DNA of 64,000 bases from Balaenoptera acutorostrata (GCF_949987535.1 NW_026646029.1:434001-498000), one strand, 5' to 3'. Numbered from the stretch's first letter, positions 38,686 through 52,763 are shown. A program made the numbers and translations. The notes: generated by a model not told the origin, from the letters alone.

Positions 38686-40443
38686 TTGGCCAAAAAGGGC
38701 GTATGCGTTTTTTCCTGAATATATTCAGGAAAAAACGCTTACGCCCTTTTTGGCCAAGGGCATCATTGTCCACGTTTTGCCGCTTTTCATGTGCTTTCAA
38801 GCGATTCAAATCTACCTCCTGAAATCTGTTTCCTGCAATTCTCCCTTGCTTTCAAAGCCTCTTTGTTGCCTTCCCTCAATATATTTGTGGACGAGAGTTA
38901 TCATTTACAACTCTGCAGGTTTGTGAATTGCAGTGCCCCTGCGCTCCATTTTTCCAGTCGCTTTTTTGGGAGCTGGCCGCAAAAGTGCAGGATTGCTTCA
39001 GGCCCTCTTCTGGTTCTGGGGGGCAGGCTGAGCTTGTGGTTAATTCTTCTTCCTGATGGGAAAATAGAGTGACCTGTGCCTGTCCCAACCCCTAGAGCTA
39101 GTCTCTCATTGGTTCCCCCTCTTCCCGTTTATCCTCAGGACAAATTGCAACCTGTACGGAACAGGAGGTTAAAGGTGCTGATTCTCCAAGGAGGGAGATG
39201 GCTAGTAAAGCGGCTGGAATGGCGTACCCGAGCACAAGAGATGAGAAATGAGGTGCGTTTTAGAAACCTTTCCCGATCACACGATGTACCATCTTCTGGG
39301 TTTCTCATGCATGTTTTCGACGTAGGAAGATGCCCTTGAACCTGGAGATTTGGGACCCATGGGATGGGTACCATGCAGTATTACTTTAAAGGGCCTGTGT
39401 TGGCTCACGCAACCTCACCAAACCTCTCAGCCCCAAGAGTGTCCACCCTTATGTCTCAATCAGCTGTGGGTCTAGATATGGTCAATCCAGGTTGCATCAC
39501 AGCCCCTGAACGAATTTTGTAAGAATTTCTCTCTCTTTCACTGTCTTTGTTTCACGGGTTTTGAAAAGTAATTTCTTTTTATAATGGGGTTTAGCTGCTT
39601 TTCACGGCTGTGTTTAGGCCGCTTTAGACCCCCTTGACTCACTTACAGAGAGATATCAATACATAGGTTTGAAGATTCTTACTAGTCAGATATATTCTTG
39701 TGCGGTGAATAGGGGGTGTTAAGGCCAGTTCACTGAGCAAGCAGTAGGTCTTGTCTACTACATATTGGGTTTATGGAACGGTATCTGAGCTAATTTGAAA
39801 CCCTTGTTTTATGCATCACCCCACCTCACCTTTCCCGTTCAGCAGCCATAGTGTGTTTTCTGAACGTGTGACTCTGTTCTGTTTTGTAATTCAGTTCAAG
39901 TGTAGCGGTTTTTACATTCCCTCTATAAGTGATATCTTATGATAAGTGTCTTTTTCTGTGTGACTTATTTCACTTAGAATCGTCCTACCTAAATCCACTC
40001 ATCGTGGTGCTACTAGCCTTATGACGTGGATTACATGGCTGAGTGATATTTCATTGTACATGAGGACCACAACTTCTTTATCCACTTTTCTCCTTCCTAG
40101 GATATTTAAGGTGTAATGAAGTGGGGGTTCTTGTCAACAAAGCAGCCCTAAACTTTGGGGTGCCTGTGTCTTGCTGATTTTTAGTTTTCCCAATTTATAC
40201 GCCCATGAGTGGAAGTGCCCTATGCTCTCCAAGCTGTGTTTTTTAGTTGTTTCAGGACACACCGTACACTTCTCCAGAGTGGCTGTTGGCAATTTACATC
40301 CCGCCCATCAGCGTAGCAAGGCTCCCATTTCTCCATGGCCGGTCCTGCATTTCTGGTTTGGACACATTTTTCCGCATGGCCCTTTTGCCCGCTGGGAAGC
40401 CAGACTTCTTTGGAGCGCTGATTGGCCTTTCCAGGTTGCTTGG
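38686..40443. repeat. Satellite unit 22 (type C, 1,758 bp, shortest)
   Basis: The palindrome 38686-38757 has the GCTTACG mismatch. Two single-base deletions are present: a G lost in TTTCAAGCGATTC near 38801, private to this unit, and the type C deletion near 39238. CTCCCTTGC near 38842 is also private. GATTCAAATC and the upstream GACATACCG tie it to unit 8. Confidence 0.97.
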
Positions 40444-42203
40444 TTGGGCAAAAAGGGCGTATGCGTTTTTTCCTGAATATATTCAGGAAAAAACGCATAC
40501 GCCCTTTTTGGCCAAGGGCATCATTGTCCACGTTTTGCCGCTTTTCATGTGCTTTCAAGGCGATTCGAATCTACCTCCTGAAATCTGTTTCCTGCAATTC
40601 TGCCTTGCTTTCAAAGCCTCTTCGTTGCCTTCCCTCAATATATTTGTGGGCGAGAGTTATCATTTATAACTCTGCAGGTTTGTGAATTGCAGTGCGCCTG
40701 CGCTCCATTTTTCCAGTCGCTTTTTTGGGAGCTGGCCGCAAAAGTGCAGGATTGCTTCAGGCCCTCTTCTGGTTCTGGGGGGCAGGCTGAGCTTGTGGAT
40801 AATTCTTCTTCCTGATGGGAAAATAGAGTGACCTGTGCCTGTCCCAACCACTAGAGCTAGTCTCTCATTGGTTCCCCCTCTTCCCGTTCATCCTCAGGAC
40901 AAATTGCAACCTGTACGGAACAGGAGGTTAAAGGTTCTGATTCTCCAAGGAGGGAGATGCCTAGTAAAGCGGCTGGAATGGCGAACCCGAGCACAAGGAG
41001 ATGAGAAATGAGGTGCGTTTTAGAAACCTTTCCCGATCACACGGTGTACCATCTTCTGGGTTTCTCATGCATGTTTTCGACGTAGGAAGATGCCCTTGAA
41101 CCTGGAGATTTGGGACCCATGGGATGGGTACCATGCAGTATTACTTTAAAGGGTCTGTGTTGGGTCACGCAACCTCACCAAACCTCTCAGCCCCAAGAAT
41201 GTCCACCCTTATGTCTCAATCAGCTGTGGGTCTAGATATGGTCAATCCAGGTTGCATCACAGCCCCTGAACGAATTTTGTAAGAATTTCTCTCTCTTTCA
41301 CTGTCTTTGTTTCACGGGTTTTGAAAAGAAATTTCTTTTTATAATGGGGTTTAGCTGCTTTTCACGGCTGTGTTTAGGCCGCTTTAGACCCCCTTGACTC
41401 ACTTACAGAGAGATATCAATACATAGGTTTGAAGATTCTTACTAGTAAGATATATTCTTGTGCGGTGAATAGGGGGTGTTAAGGCCAGTTCACTGAGCAA
41501 GGAGTAGGTATTGTCTACTACATATAGGGTTTATGGAACGGTATCTGAGCTAATTTGAAACCCTTGTTTTATGCATCACCCCACCTCACCTTTCCCGTTA
41601 AGCAGCCATAGTGTGTTTTCTGAACGTGTGACTCTGTTCTGTTTTGTAATTCAGTTCAAGTGTAGCGGTTTTTACATTCCCTCTATAAGTGATATCTTAT
41701 GATAAGTGTCTTTTTCTGTGTGACTTATTTCACTTAGAATCGTCCTACCTAAATCCACTCATCCTGGTGCTACTAGCCTTATGACGTGGATTTCATGGCT
41801 GAGTGATATTCCATTGTACATGAGGACCACAACTTCTTTATCCACTTTTCTCCTTCCTAGGATATTTAAGGTGTAATGAAGTGGGGGTTCTTGTCAACAG
41901 AGCAGCCCTAAACTTTGGGGTGCCTGTGTCTTGCTGATTTTTAGTTTTCCCAATTTATACGCCCATGAGTGGAAGTGCCCTATGCTCTCCAAGCTGTGTT
42001 TTTTAGATGTTTCAGGACACACCGTACACTTCTCCAGAGTGGCTGTTGGCAATTTACATCCCGCCCATCAGCGTAGCAAGGCTCCCATTTCTCCATGGCC
42101 GGTCCTGCATTTCTGGTTTGGACACTTTTTTCCGCATGGCCCTTTTGCCCGCTGGGAAGCGAGACTTCTTTGGAGCGCTGATTTGCCTTTCCAGGTTGCC
42201 TGG
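40444..42203. repeat. Satellite unit 23 (type B)
   Basis: The palindrome 40444-40515 has the TTGGGC mismatch, with a private GATTGGCC just upstream near 40420. AAAAGAAATTTC near 41326 recalls units 4 and 6, and TAGTAAGATAT near 41444 is private. The distal end is type A with a private GTTGCCTGG near 42195. Confidence 0.97.
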
Positions 42204-43963
42204 TTGGCCAAAAAGGGCCTATGCGTTTTTTCCTGAATATATTGAGGAAAAAACGCATACGCCCATTTTGGCCAAGGGCATCATTGTCCCCGTTTTGCCG
42301 CTTTTCATGTGCTTTCAAGGCGATTCGAATCTACCTCCTGAAATCTGTTTCCTGCAATTCTGCCTTGCTTTCAAAGCCTCTTTGTTGCCTTCCCTCAATA
42401 TATTTGTGGACGAGAGTTATCATTTACAACTCTGCAGGTTTGTGAATTGCAGTGCCCCTGCGCTCCATTTTTCCAGTCGCTTTTTTGGGAGCTGGCCGCA
42501 AAAGTGCAGGATTGCTTCAGGCCCTCTTCTGGTTCTGGGGGGCAGGCTGAGCTTGTGGTTAATTCTTCTTCCTGATGGGAAAATAGAGTGACCTGTGCCT
42601 GTCCCAACCCCTAGAGCTAGTCTCTCATTGGTTCCCCCTCTTCCCGTTTATCCTCAGGACAAATTGCAACCTGTACGGAACAGGAGGTTAAAGGTGCTGA
42701 TTCTCCAAGGAGGGAGATGGCTAGTAAAGCGGCTGGAATGGCGAACCCGAGCCCAAGGAGATGAGAAATGAGGTGCGTTTTAGAAACCTTTCCCGATCAC
42801 ACGGTGTACCATCTTCTGGTTTTCTCATGCATGTTTTCGACGTAGGAAGATGCCCTTGAACCTGGAGATTTGGGACCCATGGGATGGGTACCATGCAGTT
42901 TTACTTTAAAGGGTCTGCGTTGGCTCACGCAACCTCACCAAACCTCTCAGCCCCAAGAGTGTCCACCCTTATGTCTCAATCAGGTGTGGGTCTAGATATG
43001 GTCAATCCAGGTTGCATCACAGCCCCTGAACGAATTTTGTAAGAATTTCTCTCTCTTTCACTGTCTTTGTTTCACGGGTTTTGAAAAGTATTTTATTTTT
43101 ATAATGGGGTTTAGCTGCTTTTCACGGCCGTGTTTATGCCGCTTTACACCCCCTTGACTCACTTACAGAGAGATATCAATACATAGGTTTGAAGATTCTT
43201 ACTAGTCAGATATATTCTTGTGCGGTGAATAGGGGGTGTTGAGGCCAGTTCACTGAGCAAGGAGTAGGTCTTGTCTACTACATATTGGGTTTATGGAACG
43301 GTATCTGAGCTAATTTGAAACCCTTGTTTTATGCATCACCCCACCTCACCTTTCCCGTTCAGCAGCCATAGTGTGTTTTCTGAACGTGTGACTCTGTTCT
43401 GTTTTGTAATTCAGTTCAAGTGTAGCGGTTTTTACATTCCCTCTATAAGTGATATCTTATGATAAGTGTCTTTTTCTGTGTGACTTATTTCACTTAGAAT
43501 CGTCCTACCTAAATCCACTCATCGTGGTGCTACTAGCCTTATGACGTGGATTACATGGCTGAGTGATATTTCATTGTACATGAGGACCACAACTTCTTTA
43601 TCCACTTTTCTCCTTCCTAGGATATTTAAGGTGTAATGAAGTGGGGGTTCTTGTCAACAAAGCAGCCCTAAACTTTGGGGTGCCTGTGTCTTGCTGATTT
43701 TTAGTTTTCCCAATTTATACGCCCATGAGTGGAAGTGCCCTATGCTCTCCAAGCTGTGTTTTTTAGTTGTTTCAGGACACACCGTACAGTTCTCCAGAGT
43801 GGCTGTTGGCAATTTACATCCCGCCCATCAGCGTAGCAAGGCTCCCATTTCTCCATGGCCGGTCCTGCATTTCTGGTTTGGACACATTTTTCCGCATGGC
43901 CCTTTTGCCCGCTGGGAAGCCAGACTTCTTTGGAGCGCTGATTTGCCTTTCCAGGTTGCTTGG
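42204..43963. repeat. Satellite unit 24 (type A with an extra arm mismatch)
   Basis: The palindrome 42204-42275 has the two type A right-arm changes plus a private left-arm GGGCCTATG. CATGCAGTTTTAC near 42892 is private. After about 43,660 it becomes identical in kind to the sequence before unit 13, which is the left edge of the 14.9 kb duplication. Confidence 0.97.
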
Positions 43964-45723
43964 TTGGGCAAAAAGGGCGTATGCGTTTTTTCCTGAATAT
44001 ATTCAGGAAAAAACGCATACGCCCTTTTTGGCCAAGGGCATCATTGTCCACGTTTTGCAGCTTTTCATGTGCTTTCAAGGCGATTCGAATCTACCTCCTG
44101 AAATCTGTTTCCTGCAATTCTGCCTTGCTTTCAAAGCCTCTTCGTTGCCTTCCCTCAATATATTTGTGGGCGAGAGTTATCATTTATAACTCTGCAGGTT
44201 TGTGAATTGCAGTGCGCCTGCGCTCCATTTTTCCAGTCGCTTTTTTGGGAGCTGGCCGCAAAAGTGCAGGATTGCTTCAGGCCCTCTTCTGGTTCTGGGG
44301 GGCAGGCTGAGCTTGTGGATAATTCTTCTTCCTGATGGGAAAATAGAGTGACCTGTGCCTGTCCCAACCACTAGAGCTAGTCTCTCATTGGTTCCCCCTC
44401 TTCCCGTTCATCCTCAGGACAAATTGCAACCTGTACGGAACAGGAGGTTAAAGGTTCTGATTCTCCAAGGAGGGAGATGCCTAGTAAAGCGGCTGGAATG
44501 GCGAACCCGAGCACAAGGAGATGAGAAATGAGGTGCGTTTTAGAAACCATTCCCGATCACACGGTGTACCATCTTCTGGGTTTCTCATGCATGTTTTCGA
44601 CGTAGGAAGATGCCCTTGAACCTGGAGATTTGGGACCCATGGGATGGGTACCATGCAGTATTACTTTAAAGGGTCTGTGTTGGGTCACGCAACCTCACCA
44701 AACCTCTCAGCCCCAAGAATGTCCACCCTTATGTCTCAATCAGCTGTGGGTCTAGATATGGTCAATCCAGGTTGCATCACAGCCCCTGAACGAATTTTGT
44801 AAGAATTTCTCTCTCTTTCACTGTCTTTGTTTCACGGGTTTTGAAAAGTAATTTCTTTTTATAATGGGGTTTAGCTGCTTTTCACGGCTGTGTTTAGGCC
44901 GCTTTAGACCCCCTTGACTCACTTACAGAGAGATATCAATATATAGGTTTGAAGATTCTTACTAGTCAGATATATTCTTGTGCGGTGAATAGGGGGTGTT
45001 AAGGCCAGTTCACTGAGCAAGGAGTAGGTATTGTCTACTACATATAGGGTTTATGGAACGGTATCTGAGCTAATTTGAAACCCTTGTTTTATGCATCACC
45101 CCACCTCACCTTTCCCGTTAAGCAGCCATAGTGTGTTTTCTGAACGTGTGACTCTGTTCTGTTTTGTAATTCAGTTCAAGTGTAGCGGTTTTTACATTCC
45201 CTCTATAAGTGATATCTTATGATAAGTGTCTTTTTCTGTGTGACTAATTTTACTTAGAATCGTCCTACCTAAATCCACTCATCGTGGTGCTACTAGCCTT
45301 ATGACGTGGATTTCATGGCTGAGTGATATTCCATTGTACATGAGGACCACAACTTCTTTATCCACTTTTCTCCTTCCTAGGATATTTAAGGTGTAATGAA
45401 GTGGGGGTTCTTGTCAACAGAGCAGCCCTAAACTTTGGGGTGCCTGTGTCTTGCTGATTTTTAGTTTTCCCAATTTATACGCCCATGAGTGGAAGTGCCC
45501 TATGCTCTCCAAGCTGTGTTTTTTAGATGTTTCAGGACACACCGTACACTTCTCCAGAGTGGCTGTTGGCAATTTACATCCCGCCCATCAGCGTAGCAAG
45601 GCTCCCATTTCTCCATGGCCGGTCCTGCATTTCTGGTTTGGACACTTTTTTCCGCATGGCCCTTTTGCCCGCTGGGAAGCGAGACTTCTTTGGAGCGCTG
45701 ATTTGCCTTTCCAGGTTGCTTGG
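43964..45723. repeat. Satellite unit 25 (type B, copy of unit 13)
   Basis: The palindrome 43964-44035 has the TTGGGC mismatch. Differences from unit 13 include an A at 44050 (C at 22932) and an A at 44059 (C at 22941). Otherwise it carries the marks of units 10 and 13. Confidence 0.97.
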
Positions 45724-47483
45724 TTGGCCAAAAAGGGCGTATGCGTTTTTTCCTGAATATATTGAGGAAAAAACGCATACGCCCATTTTGGCCAAGGGCA
45801 TCATTGTCCCCGTTTTGCCGCTTTTCATGTGCTTTCAAGGCGATTCGAATCTACCTCCTGAAATCTGTTTCCTGCAATTCTGCCTTGCTTTCAAAGCCTC
45901 TTTGTTGCCTTCCCTCAATATATTTGTGGACGAGAGTTATCATTTACAACTCTGCAGGTTTGTGAATTGCAGTGCCCCTGCGCTCCATTTTTCCAGTCGC
46001 TTTTTTGGGAGCTGGCCGCAAAAGTGCAGGATTGCTTCAGGCCCTCTTCTGGTTCTGGGGGGCAGGCTGAGCTTGTGGTTAATTCTTCTTCCTGATGGGA
46101 AAATAGAGTGACCTGTGCCTGTCCCAACCCCTAGAGCTAGTCTCTCATTGGTTCCCCCTCTTCCCGTTTATCCTCAGGACAAATTGCAACCTGTACGGAA
46201 CAGGAGGTTAAAGGTGCTGATTCTCCAAGGAGGGAGATGGCTAGTAAAGCGGCTGGAATGGCGAACCCGAGCCCAAGGAGATGAGAAATGAGGTACGTTT
46301 TAGAAACCTTTCCCGATCACACGGTGTACCATCTTCTGGGTTTCTCAAGCATGTTTTCGACGTAGGAAGATGCCCTTGAACCTGGAGATTTGGGACCCAT
46401 GGGATGGGTACCATGCAGTATTACTTTAAAGGGTCTGCGTTGGCTCACGCAACCTCACCAAACCTCTCAGCCCCAAGAGTGTCCACCCTTATGTCTCAAT
46501 CAGGTGTGGGTCTAGATATGGTTAATCCAGGTTGCATCACAGCCCCTGAACGAATTTTGTAAGAATTTCTCTCTCTTTCACTGTCTTTGTTTCACGGGTT
46601 TTGAAAAGTATTTTATTTTTATAATGGGGTTTAGCTGCTTTTCACGGCCGTGTTTATGCCGCTTTACACCCCCTTGACTCACTTACAGAGAGATATCAAT
46701 ACATAGGTTTGAAGATTCTTACTAGTCAGATATATTCTTGTGCGGTGAATAGGGGGTGTTGAGGCCAGTTCACTGAGCAAGGAGTAGGTCTTGTCTACTA
46801 CATATTGGGTTTATGGAACGGTATCTGAGCTAATTTGAAACCCTTGTTTTATGCATCACCCCACCTCACCTTTCCCGTTCAGCAGCCATAGTGTGTTTTC
46901 TGAACGTGTGACTCTGTTCTGTTTTGTAATTCAGTTCAAGTGTAGCGGTTTTTACATTCCCTCTATAAGTGATATCTTATGATAAGTGTCTTTTTCTGTG
47001 TGACTTATTTCACTTAGAATCGTCCTACCTAAATCCACTCATCGTGGTGCTACTAGCCTTATGACGTGGATTACATGGCTGAGTGATATTTCATTGTACA
47101 TGAGGACCACAACTTCTTTATCCACTTTTCTCCTTCCTAGGATATTTAAGGTGTAATGAAGTGGGGGTTCTTGTCAACAAAGCAGCCCTAAACTTTGGGG
47201 TGCCTGTGTCTTGCTGATTTTTAGTTTTCCCAATTTATACGCCCATGAGTGGAAGTGCCCTATGCTCTCCAAGCTGTGTTTTTTAGTTGTTTCAGGACAC
47301 ACCGTGCACTTCTCCAGAGTGGCTGTTGGCAATTTACATCCCGCCCATCAGCGTAGCAAGGCTCCCATTTCTCCATGGCCGGTCCTGCATTTCTGGTTTG
47401 GACACATTTTTCCGCATGGCCCTTTTGCCCGCTGGGAAGCCAGACTTCTTTGGAGCGCTGATTTGCCTTTCCAGGTTGCTTGG
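45724..47483. repeat. Satellite unit 26 (type A, copy of unit 14)
   Basis: The palindrome 45724-45795 has the type A mismatches. No difference from unit 14 was noticed by eye at +21,118 bp. Confidence 0.97.
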
Positions 47484-49243
47484 TTGGCCAAAAAGGGCGT
47501 ATGCGTTTTTTCCTTATTATATTCAGGAAAAAACGCATACGCCCTTTTTGGCCAAGGGCATCATTGTCCACGTTTTGCCGCTTTTCATGTGCTTTCAAGG
47601 CGATTCGAATCTACCTCCTGAAATCTGTTTCCTGCAATTCTGCCTTGCTTTCAAAGCCTCTTCGTTGCCTTCCCTCAATATATTTGTGGGCGAGAGTTAT
47701 CATTTATAACTCTGCAGGTTTGTGAATTGCAGTGCGCCTGCGCTCCACTTTTCCAGTCGCTTTTTTGGGAGCTGGCCGCAAAATTGCAGGATTGCTTCAG
47801 GCCCTCTTCTGGTTCTGGGGGGCAGGCTGAGCTTGTGGATAATTCTTCTTCCTGATGGGAAAATAGAGTGACCTGTGCCTGTCCCAACCACTAGAGCTAG
47901 TCTCTCATTGGTTCCCCCTCTTCCCGTTCATCCTCAGGACAAATTGCAACCTGTACGGAACAGGAGGTTAAAGGTTCTGATTCTCCAAGGAGGGAGATAC
48001 CTAGTAAAGCGGCTGGAATGGCGAACCCGAGCACAAGGAGATGAGAAATGAGGTGCGTTTTAGAAACCTTTCCCGATCACACGGTGTACCATCTTCTGGG
48101 TTTCTCATGCATGTTTTCGACGTAGGAAGATGCCCTTGAAGCTGGAGATTTGGGACCCATGGGATGGGTACCATGCAGTATTACTTTAAAGGGTCTGTGT
48201 TGGGTCACGCAACCTCACCAAACCTCTCAGCCCCAAGAATGTCCACCCTTATGTCTCAATCAGCTGTGGGTCTAGATATGGTCAATCCAGGTTGCATCAC
48301 AGCCCCTGAACGAATTTTGTAAGAATTTCTCTCTCTTTCACTGTCTTTGTTTCACGGGTTTTGAAAAGTAATTTCTTTTTATAATGGGGTTTAGCTGCTT
48401 TTCACGGCTGTGTTTAGGCCCCTTTAGACCCCCTTGACACACTTACAGAGAGATATCAATACATAGGTTTGAAGATTCTTACTAGTCAGATATATTCTTG
48501 TGCGGTGAATAGGGGGTGTTAAGGCCAGTTCACTGAGCAAGGAGTAGGTATTGTCTACTACATATAGGGTTTATGGAACGGTATCTGAGCTAATTTGAAA
48601 CCCTTGTTTTATGCATCACCCCACCTCACCTTTCCCGTTAAGCAGCCATAGTGTGTTTTCTGAACGTGTGACTCTGTTCTGTTTTGTAATTCAGTTCAAG
48701 TGTAGCGGTTTTTACATTCCCTCTATAAGTGATATCTTATGATAAGTGTCTTTTTCTGTGTGACTTATTTCACTTAGAATCGTCCTACCTAAATCCACTC
48801 ATCCTGGTGCTACTAGCCTTATGACGTGGATTTCATGGCTGAGTGATATTCCATTGTACATGAGGACCACAACTTCTTTATCCACTTTTCTCCTTCCTAG
48901 GATATTTAAGGTGTAATGAAGTGGGGGTTCTTGTCAACAGAGCAGCCCTAAACTTTGGGGTGCCTGTGTCTTGCTGATTTTTAGTTTTCCCAATTTATAC
49001 GCCCATGACTGGAAGTGCCCTATGCTCTCCAAGCTGTGTTTTTTAGATGTTTCAGGACACACCGTACACTTCTCCAGAGTGGCTGTTGGCAATTTACATC
49101 CCGCCCATCAGCGTAGCAAGGCTCCCATTTCTCCATGGCCGGTCCTGCATTTCTGGTTTGGACACTTTTTTCCGCATGGCCCTTTTGCCCGCTGGGAAGC
49201 GAGACTTCTTTGGAGCGCTGATTTGCCTTTCCAGGTTGCTTGG
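47484..49243. repeat. Satellite unit 27 (type D, copy of unit 15)
   Basis: The palindrome 47484-47555 has the CCTTATTATATTCAGG centre. It differs from unit 15 by CAATATATTTG near 47677 (CAAAATATTTG there), CTCCACTTTTCC near 47744 and GAAGCTGGAG near 48138. The first restores the array's usual base, suggesting local conversion or that unit 15 mutated after the split. Confidence 0.97.
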
Positions 49244-51003
49244 TTGGCCAAAAAGGGCGTATGCGTTTTTTCCTGAATATATTGAGGAAAAAACGCATAC
49301 GCCCATTTTGGCCAAGGGCATCATTGTCCCCGTTTTGCCGCTTTTCATGTGCTTTCAAGGCGATTCGAATCTACCTCCTGAAATCTGTTTCCTGCAATTC
49401 TGCCTTGCTTTCAAAGCCTCTTTGTTGCCTTCCCTCAATATATTTGTGGACGAGAGTTATCATTTACAACTCTGCAGGTTTGTGAATTGCAGTGCCCCTG
49501 CGCTCCATTTTTCCAGTCGCTTTTTTGGGAGCTGGCCGCAAAAGTGCAGGATTGCTTCAGGCCCTCTTCTGGTTCTGGGGGGCAGGCTGAGCTTGTGGTT
49601 AATTCTTCTTCCTGATGGGAAAATAGAGTGACCTGTGCCTGTCCCAACCCCTAGAGCTAGTCTCTCATTGGTTCCCCCTCTTCCCGTTTATCCTCAGGAC
49701 AAATTGCAACCTGTACGGAACAGGAGGTTAAAGGTGCTGATTCTCCAAGGAGGGAGATGGCTAGTAAAGCGGCTGGAATGGCGAACCTGAGCCCAAGGAG
49801 ATGAGAAATGAGGTACGTTTTAGAAACCTTTCCCGATCACACGGTGTACCATCTTCTGGTTTTCTCATGCATGTTTTCGACGTAGGAAGATGCCCTTGAA
49901 CCTGGAGATTTGGGACCCATGGGATGGGTACCATGCAGTATTACTTTAAAGGGTCTGCGTTGGCTCACGCAACCTCACCAAACCTCTCAGCCCCAAGAGT
50001 GTCCACCCTTATGTCTCAATCAGCTGTGGGTCTAGATATGGTCAATCCAGGTTGCATCACAGCCCCTGAACGAATTTTGTAAGAATTTCTCTCTCTTTCA
50101 CTGTCTTTGTTTCACGGGTTTTGAAAAGTATTTTATTTTTATAATGGGGTTTAGCTGCTTTTCACGGCCGTGTTTATGCCGCTTTACACCCCCTTGACTC
50201 ACTTACAGAGAGATATCAATACATAGGTTTGAAGATTCTTACTAGTCAGATATATTCTTGTGCGGTGAATAGGGGGTGTTGAGGCCAGTTCACTGAGCAA
50301 GGAGTAGGTCTTGTCTACTACATATTGGGTTTATGGAACGGTATCTGAGCTAATTTGAAACCCTTGTTTTATGCATCACCCCACCTCACCTTTCCCGTTC
50401 AGCAGCTATAGTGTGTTTTCTGAACGTGTGACTCTGTTCTGTTTTGTAATTCAGTTCAAGTGTAGCGGTTTTTACATTCCCTCTATAAGTGATATCTTAT
50501 GATAAGTGTCTTTTTCTGTGTGAGTTATTTCACTTAGAATCGTCGTACCTAAATCCACTCATCGTGCTGCTACTAGCCTTATGACGTGGATTTCATGGCT
50601 GAGTGATATTCCATTGTACATGAGGACCACAACTTCGTTATCCACTTTTCTCTTTCCTAGGATATTTAAGGTGTAATGAAGTGGGGGTTCTTGTCAACAG
50701 AGCAGCCCTAAACTTTGGGGTGCCTGTGTCTTGCTGATTTTTAATTTTCCCAATTTATACGCCTATGAGTGGAAGGGCCCTAGGCTCTCCAAGCTGTGTT
50801 TTTTAGATGTTTCAGGACACACCGTACACTTCTCCATAGTGGCTGTTGGCAATTTACATCCCGCCCATCAGCGTAGCAAGGCTCCCATTTCTCCATGGCC
50901 GGTCCTGCATTTCTGGTTTGGACACATTTTTCCGCATGGCCCTTTTGCCCGCTGGGAAGCGAGACTTCTTTGGAGCGCTGATTTGCCTTTCCTGGTGGCT
51001 TGG
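49244..51003. repeat. Satellite unit 28 (type A, copy of unit 16)
   Basis: The palindrome 49244-49315 has the type A mismatches. AACCTGAGCCC ties it to unit 16. It differs at 50024 (C, against G at 28906). Confidence 0.97.
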
Positions 51004-52763
51004 TTGGCCAAAAAGGGCGTATGCGTTTTTTCCTGAATATATTCAGGAAAAAACGCATACGCCCTTTTTGGCCAAGGGCATCATTGTCCACGTTTTGCCG
51101 CTTTTCATGTGCTTTCAAGGCGATTCGAATCTACCTCCTGAAATCTGTTTCCTGCAATTCTGCCTTGCTTTCAAAGCCTCTTTGTTGCCTTCCCTCAATA
51201 TATTTGTGGACGAGAGTTATCATTTACAACTCTGCAGGTTTGTGAATTGCAGTGCCCCTGCGCTCCATTTTTCCAGTCGCTTTTTTGGGAGCTGGCCGCA
51301 AAAGTGCAGGATTGCTTCAGGCCCTCTTCTGGTTCTGGGGGGCAGGCTGAGCTTGTGGTTAATTCTTCTTCCTGATGGGAAAATTGAGTGACCTGTGCCT
51401 GTCCCAACCCCTAGAGCTAGTCTCTCATTGGTTCCCCCTCTTCCCGTTTATCCTCAGGACAATTTGCAACCTGTATGGAACAGGAGGTTAAAGGTGCTGA
51501 TTCTCCAAGGAGGGAGATGGCTAGTAAAGCGGCTGGAATGGCGAACCCGAGCCCAAGGAGATGAGAAATGAGGTGCGTTTTAGAAACCTTTCCCGATCAC
51601 ACGGTGTACCATCTTCTGGTTTTCTCATGCATGTTTTCGACGTAGGAAGATGCCCTTGAACCTGGAGATTTGGGACCCATGGGATGGGTACCATGCAGTA
51701 TTACTTTAAAGGGTCTGCGTTGGCTCACGCAACCTCACCAAACCTCTCAGCCACAAGAGTGTCCACCCTTATGTCTCAATCAGGTGTGGGTCTAGATATG
51801 GTCAATCCAGGTTGCATCACAGCCCCTGAACGAATTTTGTAAGAATTTCTCTCTCTTTCACTGTCTTTGTTTCACGGGTTTTGAAAAGTATTTTATTTTT
51901 ATAATGGGGTTTAGCTGCTTTTCACGGCCGTGTTTATGCCGCTTTACACCCCCTTGACTCACTTACAGAGAGATATCAATACATAGGTTTGAAGATTCTT
52001 ACTAGTCAGATATATTCTTGTGCGGTGAATAGGGGGTGTTGAGTCCAGTTCACTGAGCAAGGAGTAGGTCTTGTCTACTACATATTGGGTTTATGGAACG
52101 GTATCAGAGCTAATTTGAAACCCTTGTTTTATGCATCACCCCACCTCACCTTTCCCGTTCAGCAGCTATAGTGTGTTTTCTGAACGTGTGACTCTGTTCT
52201 GTTTTGTAATTCAGTTCAAGTGTAGCGGTTTTTACATTCCCTGTATAAGTGATATCTTATGATAAGTGTCTTTTTCTGTGTGACTTATTTCACTTAGAAT
52301 CGTCGTACCTAAATCCACTCATCGTGCTGCTACTAGCCTTATGACGTGGATTTCATGGCTGAGTGATATTCCATTGTACATGAGGACCACAACTTCGTTA
52401 TCCACTTTTCTCTTTCCTAGGATATTTAAGGTGTAATGAAGTGGGGGTTCTTGTCAACAGAGCAGCCCTGAACTTTGGGGTGCCTGTGTCTTGCTGATTT
52501 TTAATTTTCCCAATTTATACGCCCATGAGTGGAAGTGCCCTATGCTCTCCAAGCTGTGTTTTTTAGATGTTTCAGGACACACCGTACACTTCTCCAGAGT
52601 GGCTGTTGGCAATTTACATCCCGCCCATCAGCGTAGCAAGGCTCCCATTTCTCCATGGCCGGTCCTGCATTTCTGGTTTGGACAGTTTTTTCCGCATGGC
52701 CCTTTTGCCCGCTGGGAAGCGAGACTTCTTTGGAGCCCTGATTTGCCTTTCCAGGTGGCTTGG
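51004..52763. repeat. Satellite unit 29 (type G, perfect palindrome, copy of unit 17)
   Basis: The palindrome 51004-51075 has no mismatch. It shares AAAATTGAG, ACAATTTGC and GAGTCCAG with unit 17. TATCAGAGC near 52102 is private. Confidence 0.97.
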
